A DNA stretch of 16,188 bases from Sulfurospirillum sp. UBA6810. GTDB lineage: Bacteria; Campylobacterota; Campylobacteria; Campylobacterales; Sulfurospirillaceae. Below, piece after piece: positions 1 through 5,827 of this stretch; position 1 is the stretch's first letter, and every line of letters starts with the position of its first letter. Made by a program: the position numbers and the translations under genes. The stretch spans positions 12,829 through 29,016 of the forward strand of contig DKEY01000042.1 in assembly GCA_002469305.1 (NCBI GenBank), in the 5' to 3' direction. A model generated the notes under the pieces. It was not told where the DNA came from. It worked only from the letters and a program-made list of their open reading frames with translations, and ran no database searches.

Positions 1-13
1 TAATGTTGATGAG

Positions 14-42
14 CACCCTCAGAGTAACATGGGTGATTTTTT
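14..42 (+). terminator. Possible weak terminator of a gene left of the window
   Basis: CACCC (14-18) can pair with GGGTG (31-35) around a 12-base loop, and is followed by A and six T. The window begins with TAA, which could be the stop codon of the upstream gene. The stem is only five pairs, so this is tentative. Confidence 0.3.
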
Positions 43-150
43 ATCTTTTCTTGTATCTCTTCGCTTATATTTTGTGTTGGGCTTGCAGTACAGGAACAAC
101 TCATAATGCATCCTTTCATTTTTTAGATGCCAATAGCTATTCATATAGTG

Positions 151-168
151 TTCCATTGCCCAATGGAA
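151..168. promoter_or_regulatory. Perfect 8-bp inverted repeat upstream of the ferredoxins
   Basis: TTCCATTG (151-158) and CAATGGAA (161-168) are exact reverse complements separated by CC. No T tract follows on either strand, so a terminator is unlikely. It lies about 115 bases before the first ferredoxin start, a plausible place for an operator or activator site. No binding protein can be named. Confidence 0.4.
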
Positions 169-182
169 TAGTTTATGTATCT

Positions 183-192
183 TTACATGTAG
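183..192. repeat. TTACATGTAG, one-mismatch palindrome copy
   Basis: Near copy in the leader before the first ferredoxin. Confidence 0.5.
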
Positions 193-282
193 AAATAGGG
201 GTCATTGCCAATACTTTAAATCTTTTAAAATAAAAGTTTATAAGTTTAGCTTTGACTCCCATCATATCAAAAGGAGGAAAAA

Positions 283-666
283 ATGGCAGTAATGATAACA
301 GATGAGTGTATCTCGTGTGATGCTTGTGCGCCTGAATGTCCAGTAGCAGCGATACTAGATGCAGCAAATGAAAAAAATCCAAAAGATGACATGTACTATG
401 TTAAACCTGAGTCTTGTGTAGAGTGTGTAGGTCATGCTGAAGCCCCAAGATGTGCTGAGGCTTGTCCTACTGAGGGTGCGATAGTATGGGATATGCCTTT
501 TACAGTAGAATTTAGTGAGTACTATAAAGCGGGGCATGAGGCAGGGGTTTACAAGATAAGAGAACACAAATCAAAAGGCTTGATGCTTCCTGAAGTAAAA
601 TCTCAACCATTTAGCGCACAAATCACGAGTGAGGCAAGAGAATCTCACGCAAATGTAAGTGAGTAA
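283..666 (+). CDS. 2[4Fe-4S] ferredoxin with C-terminal extension, copy 1
   Basis: Soluble electron carrier of 127 residues, probably a low-potential donor to nitrogenase or an accessory nif reaction. The first cluster motif is C9-x2-C12-x2-C15-x3-C19-P. The second is C45-x2-C48-x8-C57-x3-C61-P. The widened second motif is typical of the Allochromatium-type and FdxN-like ferredoxins found in nif clusters. About 65 residues follow the second cluster, beyond the core fold, and include an EYY..GHE..VY.IR segment shared with the next gene. The start is well set: AAAGGAGG lies six bases before ATG. Three bases separate its stop from copy 2, so the two are co-transcribed. The nif role is inferred from neighbours. 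Confidence 0.88.
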   Translation: MAVMITDECISCDACAPECPVAAILDAANEKNPKDDMYYVKPESCVECVGHAEAPRCAEACPTEGAIVWDMPFTVEFSEYYKAGHEAGVYKIREHKSKGLMLPEVKSQPFSAQITSEARESHANVSE

Positions 667-669
667 ATC

Positions 670-1050
670 ATGGCAGTCATGATAACTGATCTTTGTATCA
701 ACTGTAACTCTTGTGTAGATGAGTGTCCAGCAACTGCGATAGTGAGTGCCGATGAGTCTCCACTAGCAAATGCAGAGTTTACTTATGTAAAACCTGAAAA
801 GTGTATCGAGTGTGTGGATTGTACTGTGCCAAAATGTGTGGATGTCTGTCCGACTGAGGGTGCGATAGTATGGGATATGCCATATACTGCTGCGTTTAAT
901 GAGTACTATATGAGTGGTCACGAAAACGGTACATATAGCATCAGAGTTCATGCTAAAAAAGGCATCTTCTCACCTGAAAATCAACCTCGTCCTTTCAGGG
1001 ATGTGATTGCTATGCAAGAGCGAATAGCTCACAATCCAGTAGATTTATAA
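670..1050 (+). CDS. 2[4Fe-4S] ferredoxin with C-terminal extension, copy 2
   Basis: A 126-residue paralogue of the preceding gene with the same plan. Cluster 1 is C9-x2-C12-x2-C15-x3-C19. Cluster 2 is C45-x2-C48-x7-C56-x3-C60, with an additional Cys at 51 inside the x7 insert that copy 1 lacks. The start and C-terminal extension match copy 1 closely, and a 29-base stretch after the last Cys motif is identical in both genes, so this is a tandem duplication. ATG follows the previous stop by three bases with no strong ribosome site of its own, suggesting translational coupling. A hairpin terminator (1053-1083) follows directly. The extra Cys might alter or add to the second cluster; this is inference. 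Confidence 0.87.
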   Translation: MAVMITDLCINCNSCVDECPATAIVSADESPLANAEFTYVKPEKCIECVDCTVPKCVDVCPTEGAIVWDMPYTAAFNEYYMSGHENGTYSIRVHAKKGIFSPENQPRPFRDVIAMQERIAHNPVDL

Positions 1051-1053
1051 TCT

Positions 1054-1063
1054 TTACATGTAA
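1054..1063. repeat. TTACATGTAA palindrome, exact copy, noncoding
   Basis: Exact copy in the left arm of the terminator after the ferredoxins. Confidence 0.9.
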
Positions 1064-1072
1064 GGTTTTTCC

Positions 1073-1082
1073 TTACATGTAA
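1073..1082. repeat. TTACATGTAA palindrome, exact copy, noncoding
   Basis: Exact copy in the right arm of the terminator after the ferredoxins, 19 bases from its partner. Confidence 0.9.
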
Positions 1083-1088
1083 ACTTTT

Positions 1089-1742
1089 TCAAATCCTAAA
1101 CTTTTCAAACAACTCTTTTTTATCTTTTTCTATCTCCACATGTTCACTACTCACTCTTTTTCTGAACTTTTTATACAAAATAAATTGAAAGTAAATCCCA
1201 ACAATTCCCAAAAAGGAAAGATACCACAGAAGGTTTGTCAAATCTTTTGTAAAATAATCAAAAAGCATAGCACTCAAACTCCCACCCACGATAGCCCCTG
1301 AAATCATCAAAGAGCGAATCATAAGATAGTCTTTTAACTCGACCTTTTCATCTTGCATAAAATCAACAGTATGAATTCTAGCTATCTCAAACGTGATGCC
1401 TTGTATGGTAAAAATACTCAAAATGAGATAGGTAAAAACCACTATCGACTCACTAAAAACCATATAGCTTGTTATCTGAACGATATCCAAACATATAGCA
1501 AAAAGATAGATATGGTGAATTTTGATATTTTTAAACAGAGGTTGTAAAAAGCCATCAAGTGCCCCGATAAGCATATAAACGCTTATCATAAAAACAGGCA
1601 GATGTGTACCTTCCAGTTTTGTGATAAAAGGGATAAGTGTCCAGTCTATATAGGTGATTATAAACAATGTGATTGATTGGATACGCAAAAAGCGACAGTT
1701 TTTCATCTCTTGGAACATAAGAGCATAATTTTTGTAAGCCAT
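1089..1742 (-). CDS. Six-helix membrane protein, half-size MFS-like
   Basis: Inner-membrane protein of 217 residues. About six hydrophobic segments are spread across the protein, followed by a charged tail rich in Lys and Glu. Size and spacing match half of a 12-helix major facilitator transporter, but no signature motif is clear, so substrate and family are open. I prefer the second in-frame ATG (1742) over the one at 1748: AAGGAG is six bases before 1742 but directly abuts 1748. A TATAAT lies about 30 bases upstream. It converges on the ferredoxins and follows the AhpD-like gene, but has its own likely promoter. It could be a degenerate or a naturally short, dimerising transporter. Confidence 0.65.
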   Translation of the reverse strand: MAYKNYALMFQEMKNCRFLRIQSITLFIITYIDWTLIPFITKLEGTHLPVFMISVYMLIGALDGFLQPLFKNIKIHHIYLFAICLDIVQITSYMVFSESIVVFTYLILSIFTIQGITFEIARIHTVDFMQDEKVELKDYLMIRSLMISGAIVGGSLSAMLFDYFTKDLTNLLWYLSFLGIVGIYFQFILYKKFRKRVSSEHVEIEKDKKELFEKFRI

Positions 1743-1772
1743 CTTCATCTCCTTGGCCTAGCAATTTTGCGA

Positions 1773-1778
1773 ATTATA
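1773..1778 (-). promoter_or_regulatory. -10 box for the half-size membrane protein
   Basis: Minus-strand TATAAT about 30 bases before the ATG at 1742. No clear -35 is visible, which is common in Campylobacterota sigma70 promoters, where an A/T-rich spacer is usual. Confidence 0.45.
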
Positions 1779-1851
1779 CTCTTATTTTATGTGGTTTTAT
1801 GCAAAAAAAAATTAGCCTCTCAAACACCTGATACCAAGGGCTTCTAGAGTA

Positions 1852-2385
1852 CTAAAAATCTTTTTCTATCTTAAATGCATCAAAGATGATATCAATAGCG
1901 CTCATACGTGCCCCATGGTTTGTAGCATCAAGTATATCACCATCACTATAACCAAAATCACGAAGTTTTTGAACATCAGCGGCCTCTACATCGTGAGGTG
2001 TACGCACTGCTTTTAGTACAAAAAGAAGCATCGCTTTCTCTCTTTCCTCTAACCTCGCATTGCTTGGGTTTGCTCTCATGGCTTCAACATCTTTTGGCAT
2101 CCAGCCTAGCATATTGATAAGCATAGAAGAGTTAAAATCCACACAATAGCTACAATTGTTTTTATCAGAAACGAGTGTTCTGATACATGCTAAAAGAGCC
2201 ATCGAAAGAGTATTGTGGTTTAAGTAGTGTCCTATAAAACTCATCTGCTGTTTTAACAAACTTGGACTTGCACTAAAAAGCATTGCTGTGTTTGCTATCT
2301 TTCCTCGCATCATTTTGATTTGCGTATAGAGTTCTGCTAACTCACCTGTTGCATCTTCTGGTTTGATTGTATTTATGATTGGCAT
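1852..2385 (-). CDS. AhpD-like (carboxymuconolactone decarboxylase superfamily) protein
   Basis: Cytoplasmic protein of 177 residues, related to the alkylhydroperoxidase AhpD fold, whose members typically use a CxxC pair to reduce peroxides or organic oxidants. The key motif is C78-S-Y-C81 followed by N85. The usual pattern is C-x2-C-x3-H, so the proton-relay His is replaced by Asn. The N-terminal segment with a GELAELY motif is typical of the superfamily. AAGGAG sits seven to eight bases before ATG. It is divergent from a TetR gene, and two TetR-type operators lie between them, so induction by a small oxidant or organic compound is likely. The missing His may mean altered chemistry. Substrate unknown. 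Confidence 0.8.
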   Translation of the reverse strand: MPIINTIKPEDATGELAELYTQIKMMRGKIANTAMLFSASPSLLKQQMSFIGHYLNHNTLSMALLACIRTLVSDKNNCSYCVDFNSSMLINMLGWMPKDVEAMRANPSNARLEEREKAMLLFVLKAVRTPHDVEAADVQKLRDFGYSDGDILDATNHGARMSAIDIIFDAFKIEKDF

Positions 2386-2505
2386 GATTTCTCCTTTTTA
2401 AGTAGTTTTTCCCAAGGTTCAAGTGTTAAAACACGACTAAATCCAAACTCTTGTGCTGCCTTTATCGAGGTTCTTATACTCTCAAAACTTTTTACTTGAC
2501 TGTTT
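2386..2505 (-). pseudogene. Possible start-less coding remnant upstream of the AhpD-like gene
   Basis: On the minus strand a frame runs without a stop from about 2505 to just past the AhpD-like start. It reads like real protein: a Ser-Phe-Glu-Ser-Ile-Arg segment, an Ala-Ala-Gln-Glu-Phe-Gly-Phe segment, then a Leu-Glu-Pro-Trp-Glu-Lys ending. It has no ATG, GTG or TTG start in frame, and a stop codon lies just upstream within the operator region. It may be the 3' end of a gene that once preceded the AhpD-like gene and was cut off when the TetR gene arrived. It could also be chance. I do not recognise the parent family. Confidence 0.3.
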
Positions 2506-2511
2506 GGTCAA
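2496..2511. promoter_or_regulatory. TetR-type operator, distal copy
   Basis: TTGACTGTTTGGTCAA has perfect TTGAC/GTCAA half-sites around six bases, the form common for TetR/AcrR repressors. It matches the second operator 33 bp away, centre to centre. It lies between the divergent AhpD-like and TetR genes. Confidence 0.65.
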
Positions 2512-2528
2512 TAGAAGTTTATCAAAAC

Positions 2529-2544
2529 TAGACTGATTAGTCAA
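2529..2544. promoter_or_regulatory. TetR-type operator, proximal copy
   Basis: TAGACTGATTAGTCAA has GACT/AGTC half-sites and matches the distal operator at 11 of 16 bases, with the same spacing. It covers the -35 region of the tetR promoter, so bound repressor would block tetR transcription. Confidence 0.65.
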
Positions 2545-2561
2545 GTGGTAAAAAATTATGC

Positions 2562-2567
2562 TATAAT
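2562..2567 (+). promoter_or_regulatory. -10 box of the TetR gene
   Basis: TATAAT, 24 bases before ATG. The -35 position (2539-2544) falls inside the proximal operator, which fits autorepression. The ribosome site AAGGA is at 2581-2585. Confidence 0.6.
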
Positions 2568-2591
2568 TCAAATACAAAATAAGGACTATAT

Positions 2592-3158
2592 ATGGAAAAT
2601 ACAAGAGATAAACTCATCAATGCAGCTTTTGAAGAAGTCTATTCACACGGTTTTCAAGGAGCTTCACTTGCCAATATCCTCGCAAAAGCAGGCGTACACA
2701 AAGGCTCGATGTATCACTTCTTTCCTAGTAAAAAAGAGATGGCTTTAGTCTCCATCAAAGAAAAAATGTTTGATAAATTTGATGAGCGATACGGATATGT
2801 CAATAGCTGTGAAAAAGGCGTACTTGAAGAGTTTTACAAAAGACTTCGAGATACAACACAAAGAGATTTTAAACGTGGTTGCCCCATCGCAAATATCGTT
2901 CAAGAGATGTCAAATATCGACCTTGATTTTAATACTCTTATGAAATCTATCTACGAAGCTTTTCGCTCAAATGTAAAAAAGATACTCGATAAAGCTATCG
3001 AGGTAAAAGAGTTACAACCTTGTGATACAAAAAAACTCTCCCTTTTTATCACTTCGACTATTGAAGGAGCTATCCTCTCAGCAAAAGCGAGTGGCGATGC
3101 ACAAGACTATCTTGATGTGATTGAAGAGTTGATAGAACATATCCAGAGTAAAAGATAG
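2592..3158 (+). CDS. TetR/AcrR-family transcriptional repressor
   Basis: DNA-binding regulator of 188 residues. The N-terminal helix-turn-helix (about residues 20-50) contains the family pattern GFQGASLANILAKAGVHKG followed by a MYHFF..K..M segment. The C-terminal helical domain would bind a ligand and cannot be assigned. AAGGA lies six bases before ATG. Two matching operators (2496-2511 and 2529-2544) in the divergent promoter region suggest it represses itself and the AhpD-like gene. Inducers of such pairs are often electrophiles or oxidants; that is inference. It ends 24 bases before the convergent HD-GYP gene, with a TTACATGTAA palindrome in the gap. Confidence 0.9.
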   Translation: MENTRDKLINAAFEEVYSHGFQGASLANILAKAGVHKGSMYHFFPSKKEMALVSIKEKMFDKFDERYGYVNSCEKGVLEEFYKRLRDTTQRDFKRGCPIANIVQEMSNIDLDFNTLMKSIYEAFRSNVKKILDKAIEVKELQPCDTKKLSLFITSTIEGAILSAKASGDAQDYLDVIEELIEHIQSKR

Positions 3159-3169
3159 ACTCTATTTTC

Positions 3170-3179
3170 TTACATGTAA
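3170..3179. repeat. TTACATGTAA palindrome, exact copy, noncoding
   Basis: Exact copy, extended to CTTACATGTAAG (3169-3180), in the short gap between the convergent TetR and HD-GYP genes. Confidence 0.9.
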
Positions 3180-3182
3180 GCT

Positions 3183-4574
3183 TTATTTGAGTTCTTGTTT
3201 TAGTTTTTCAAACTCATCCACATGCTTTAAAAACAGATCTATAAGCACAGGGTCAAACTGTTTGCCTCGCTCTTCTTTGAAAAATTCGATGATTTGCTCT
3301 AGCTCCCACTTTGCTTTATAAACTCTATCATTGCCTAGGGCATCATACACATCCACTACCATCGAAATCCGTCCATAGATGTGTATCTCTTCGCCTTTGA
3401 GTCCATGAGGATAGCCTTTACCATCGTACCTCTCATGATGTTGCAAAGCGATGATAGCAGCAGCTTTGAGTATCTCTCGCTCGGAGTGTTTGAGCATATC
3501 GTATCCTATGAGAGGATGTTCTTTGATGACTTCCCACTCTTGTGCATCAAGTGGACCTGGTTTGTTTAAAACAGCATCAGGGATACCAATCTTTCCGATA
3601 TCATGCATAGGACTTGCAAACTTGATAAGTTCAGCTTCTTGTTCACTCAGTCCACAAAGCTTCGCTAAAAGGTAAGAGTAGTGTGCAACTCTTCTTACAT
3701 GTAAGCCTGTTTCCAAACTGCGTTTCTCTCCGATAGTCCCCATCGTATAGATAATCTCTTTTTGGGTTTCAACTATCTCTTTTGTGCTTTTATTGAGTTT
3801 TACTTCTAAGCTTTGTCTATAAGTTTCAAGTTCCGTGATATCTTTTCTGATAGCGATAAACTCGTGAACTTCTCCCTTTGCATCGATGATAGGATTGATA
3901 TAACTTTTAACATAGTAGGCACTGCCATCTTTTTTACGATTTTTTAAAATCCCATGCCAAGGTTGTTTCTTTTTTATCGCATCCCACATTTGCTCATAAG
4001 CGAGTGAGGGCATATCTGGGTGACGGACGATACTGTGAGGCTTTCCCAAAAGCTCTTCTGGTGTGTAGCCACAAACGTTGCAAAAAGATTCATTGACATA
4101 AGTTATATTTCCTTTTGTATCTGTTTTTGAGACGATAGTACTTCTATCTATGGCTTCTTTATACTGATTAAGAAGAGATTCATTGTGTATGCTCTGCTTC
4201 ATTAAACTCATTTTGTTGGTTATCTGCAGAATCTTCTCTATAAATTTTTCTTGTGTAGTAGATTTGAGGATATATCCTTCTATACCGATGTCGATCGCCT
4301 CTCTAAGAAGTTCAAAATTGTCAAATGCAGAAAAAATGACAACAGGAGTAAGAGGATGTATTTTTTTAACTTCCTTTGCTAATTGTAGTCCATTGACATT
4401 TGGGATACTTACAGCTGTTAAAAAAAGATCATATGAGGTGTTATGTACAGCTTCAAGTGCGTCAGCCCCATCAGCAAAGCAGATAACATTTTCAAAATAT
4501 TGTGACAAAATATTTGAAAATACTTCTTGCGTTGCAATCTCATCTTCAACATATATAAAAGTATATGGGAACAT
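3183..4574 (-). CDS. Receiver-PAS-HD-GYP protein, probable cyclic-di-GMP phosphodiesterase
   Basis: Cytoplasmic signalling protein of 463 residues. Receiver domain, about 5-120: the acidic pair E10/D11 and K104 are present, but the phosphoacceptor position is A54 (LTAVSIP where LTDVSMP is usual), encoded GCT, one base from GAT. PAS domain, about 145-250: it has the Aer-type signature RHPDMP (184-189), PWHG and NRKKDG, seen in FAD-binding redox sensors. HD-GYP domain, about 270-445: H324-D325, H379-H380-E381 and GYP (387-389) are intact, so it should degrade cyclic-di-GMP. The ribosome site AGAAGG is eight bases before ATG. The natural reading is a redox-controlled phosphodiesterase whose receiver no longer needs phosphorylation. 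Its link to nitrogen fixation is only positional. Confidence 0.9.
   Translation of the reverse strand: MFPYTFIYVEDEIATQEVFSNILSQYFENVICFADGADALEAVHNTSYDLFLTAVSIPNVNGLQLAKEVKKIHPLTPVVIFSAFDNFELLREAIDIGIEGYILKSTTQEKFIEKILQITNKMSLMKQSIHNESLLNQYKEAIDRSTIVSKTDTKGNITYVNESFCNVCGYTPEELLGKPHSIVRHPDMPSLAYEQMWDAIKKKQPWHGILKNRKKDGSAYYVKSYINPIIDAKGEVHEFIAIRKDITELETYRQSLEVKLNKSTKEIVETQKEIIYTMGTIGEKRSLETGLHVRRVAHYSYLLAKLCGLSEQEAELIKFASPMHDIGKIGIPDAVLNKPGPLDAQEWEVIKEHPLIGYDMLKHSEREILKAAAIIALQHHERYDGKGYPHGLKGEEIHIYGRISMVVDVYDALGNDRVYKAKWELEQIIEFFKEERGKQFDPVLIDLFLKHVDEFEKLKQELK
3695..3704. repeat. TTACATGTAA palindrome, exact copy, in the HD-GYP gene
   Basis: Exact copy inside the HD-GYP coding region, read as Leu-His-Val (residues 291-293). 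Confidence 0.9.
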
Positions 4575-4608
4575 ACGTGAAACCTTCTAAAGTTTTTAAA
4601 AAGACATT

Positions 4609-4614
4609 ATTGTA
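4609..4614 (-). promoter_or_regulatory. Possible -10 box of the HD-GYP gene
   Basis: Minus-strand TACAAT, 34 bases before ATG, in the 53-base gap after clpX2. No clear -35 and no strong terminator for clpX2 is visible, so read-through from the nif operon is possible. Confidence 0.3.
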
Positions 4615-4627
4615 TCATAACTTATTT

Positions 4628-5827
4628 TTATTTTTCAAACTCCAATTCTACTTCTTTTTTGCCCTCAATAAACTCTTTTGTGATTTTGCACTTTTGTACA
4701 TCAGCGCGTGATGGCAAATCATACTGTAAAGGGAGCATAATTTTTTCTATGATACCGCGCAAGCCTCTAGCACCAACGCCCTTTTCCTCCGCACTTTTAG
4801 CGATACTTTGCAGTGCATCTTCACTAAATTCTAGCTCAATTCCATCAAGTTCAAAGAGTGCTTGGTACTGTTTGATTATTGCATTTTTTGGCTCTTGTAA
4901 AACTTTTACCAAATCTTCAATCGAAAGCTCATTTAACGTAGCGATAATTGGGATTCTTCCGATAAATTCTGGGATAAGTCCAAAAGATATCAAATCTTTC
5001 GACTCGATTTCATCTTTTGCATTGGCTACTTCTTCTTTTAAAAATCCCAACTTTTTAGGTCTATTTTTATTTTTCTTCTCTTTATCTCCCACAAGCCCAA
5101 CAAAAGCGCCCCCACAGATAAAAAGCACATGGGTTGTGTCAAACAAAACTGTCTCAGCACTTGAGCTTTTACGACTTCCTTTGAGTGGTACATATACTTC
5201 TCCACCCTCAAGTATCTTCAGTAAACCTTGCTGTACACCCTCTCCACTTACATCTCGTCCACTTGTGCTACTTTCAGATTTGTTTGCGATTTTGTCTATC
5301 TCATCTATATAGATGATACCCTTTTGCGCTTTGTCTATATCAAAATCAGCCGCAGCTAAAAGACGTGAGAGTATCGACTCAACATCTTCTCCAACATATC
5401 CAGCCTCAGTCAAAGCCGTTGCATCTGCCACAGCAAATGGTACATCCATGATACGCGCTAGTGATTTTGCTAAAAGTGTTTTTCCACTTCCAGTAGGTCC
5501 TATAAGCATGATGTTTGATTTTTCTATCTCTACGTTTTTGTAGCTTGGTCTATCTATGCGTTTGTAGTGCGAGTAAAGTGCGACAGAGAGAACTTTTTTA
5601 GCCTCATCTTGTCCTATCACATAAGAGTCCAAATGCTCTTTTATCTTGATAGGAACTTTCAAGCCTTTTTGAAAGTTATTTTTTGCCTCTTTTAACTCTT
5701 CTTTGTTTAAAACCATCGAGCAAGTTTGAACACACTCGTTACAGATGTGTGCATTTTCTGCACTAAAGATTTTTTTGACTTCGCTTACACCTTTGCCACA
5801 AAAGTCACAGATGAGAGGAGTGTTCAT
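4628..5827 (-). CDS. clpX2: ClpX-type unfoldase, nif-linked second copy
   Basis: AAA+ unfoldase of 399 residues that would feed substrates to ClpP. N-terminal zinc finger C7-x2-C10...C29-x2-C32; Walker A GPTGSGKT (110-117); pore loop GYVG (143-146); Walker B IIYIDEID (171-178); ClpP-docking loop LGF (260-262); arginine-finger region IPEFIGR; sensor-2 GARGLR (352-357). The RKH loop that helps pick ssrA-type substrates reads R219-K220-S221, so its His is lost. Its start overlaps the SIR2-like stop (ATGA). In Azotobacter vinelandii a nif-cluster clpX2 controls NifB and NifEN levels, which supports a nitrogenase-specific role here. A housekeeping clpX presumably lies elsewhere; I cannot see it. 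Confidence 0.9.
   Translation of the reverse strand: MNTPLICDFCGKGVSEVKKIFSAENAHICNECVQTCSMVLNKEELKEAKNNFQKGLKVPIKIKEHLDSYVIGQDEAKKVLSVALYSHYKRIDRPSYKNVEIEKSNIMLIGPTGSGKTLLAKSLARIMDVPFAVADATALTEAGYVGEDVESILSRLLAAADFDIDKAQKGIIYIDEIDKIANKSESSTSGRDVSGEGVQQGLLKILEGGEVYVPLKGSRKSSSAETVLFDTTHVLFICGGAFVGLVGDKEKKNKNRPKKLGFLKEEVANAKDEIESKDLISFGLIPEFIGRIPIIATLNELSIEDLVKVLQEPKNAIIKQYQALFELDGIELEFSEDALQSIAKSAEEKGVGARGLRGIIEKIMLPLQYDLPSRADVQKCKITKEFIEGKKEVELEFEK

Larger units (their letters stand above)
1..282. other. Gene-free leader upstream of the ferredoxins
   Basis: I see no convincing gene here. A 76-codon open frame from base 3 has a hydrophobic start but no visible ribosome site and no recognisable domain. 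The stretch holds a possible terminator (14-42), a perfect 8-bp inverted repeat (151-168), a one-mismatch copy of the dispersed palindrome (183-192) and a strong ribosome site, AAAGGAGG, just before the first ferredoxin. I searched for a sigma54 promoter (GG-N10-GC) and a NifA site (TGT-N10-ACA) and found neither in good form. Confidence 0.6.
1053..1083. terminator. Bidirectional terminator built from two inverted palindrome copies
   Basis: TTTACATGTAAGG (1053-1065) and CCTTACATGTAAA (1071-1083) form a perfect 13-bp stem with a TTTTT loop. CTTTTTC follows on the plus strand. It sits between convergent genes, the second ferredoxin (+) and the membrane protein (-), so it could stop both. Each arm contains an exact TTACATGTAA, the palindrome scattered through the window. 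Confidence 0.75.

Noticed and set aside
3..233. 76-codon hydrophobic open frame at the left edge
   Set aside because: No visible ribosome site, no recognised family, and it overlaps a possible terminator and inverted repeat.
36..282. Sigma54 promoter for the ferredoxins
   Set aside because: TTGGGCTTGCAG near 76-90 looks suggestive, but the GG-to-GC spacing is wrong. No correctly spaced GG-N10-GC was found.
4183..4590. 135-codon plus-strand frame opposite the HD-GYP gene
   Set aside because: Shadow of the receiver and PAS coding region; no ribosome site.
4659..5312. 217-codon plus-strand frame opposite clpX2
   Set aside because: Ser/Pro/Phe-rich composition typical of an antisense shadow of a well-supported gene.
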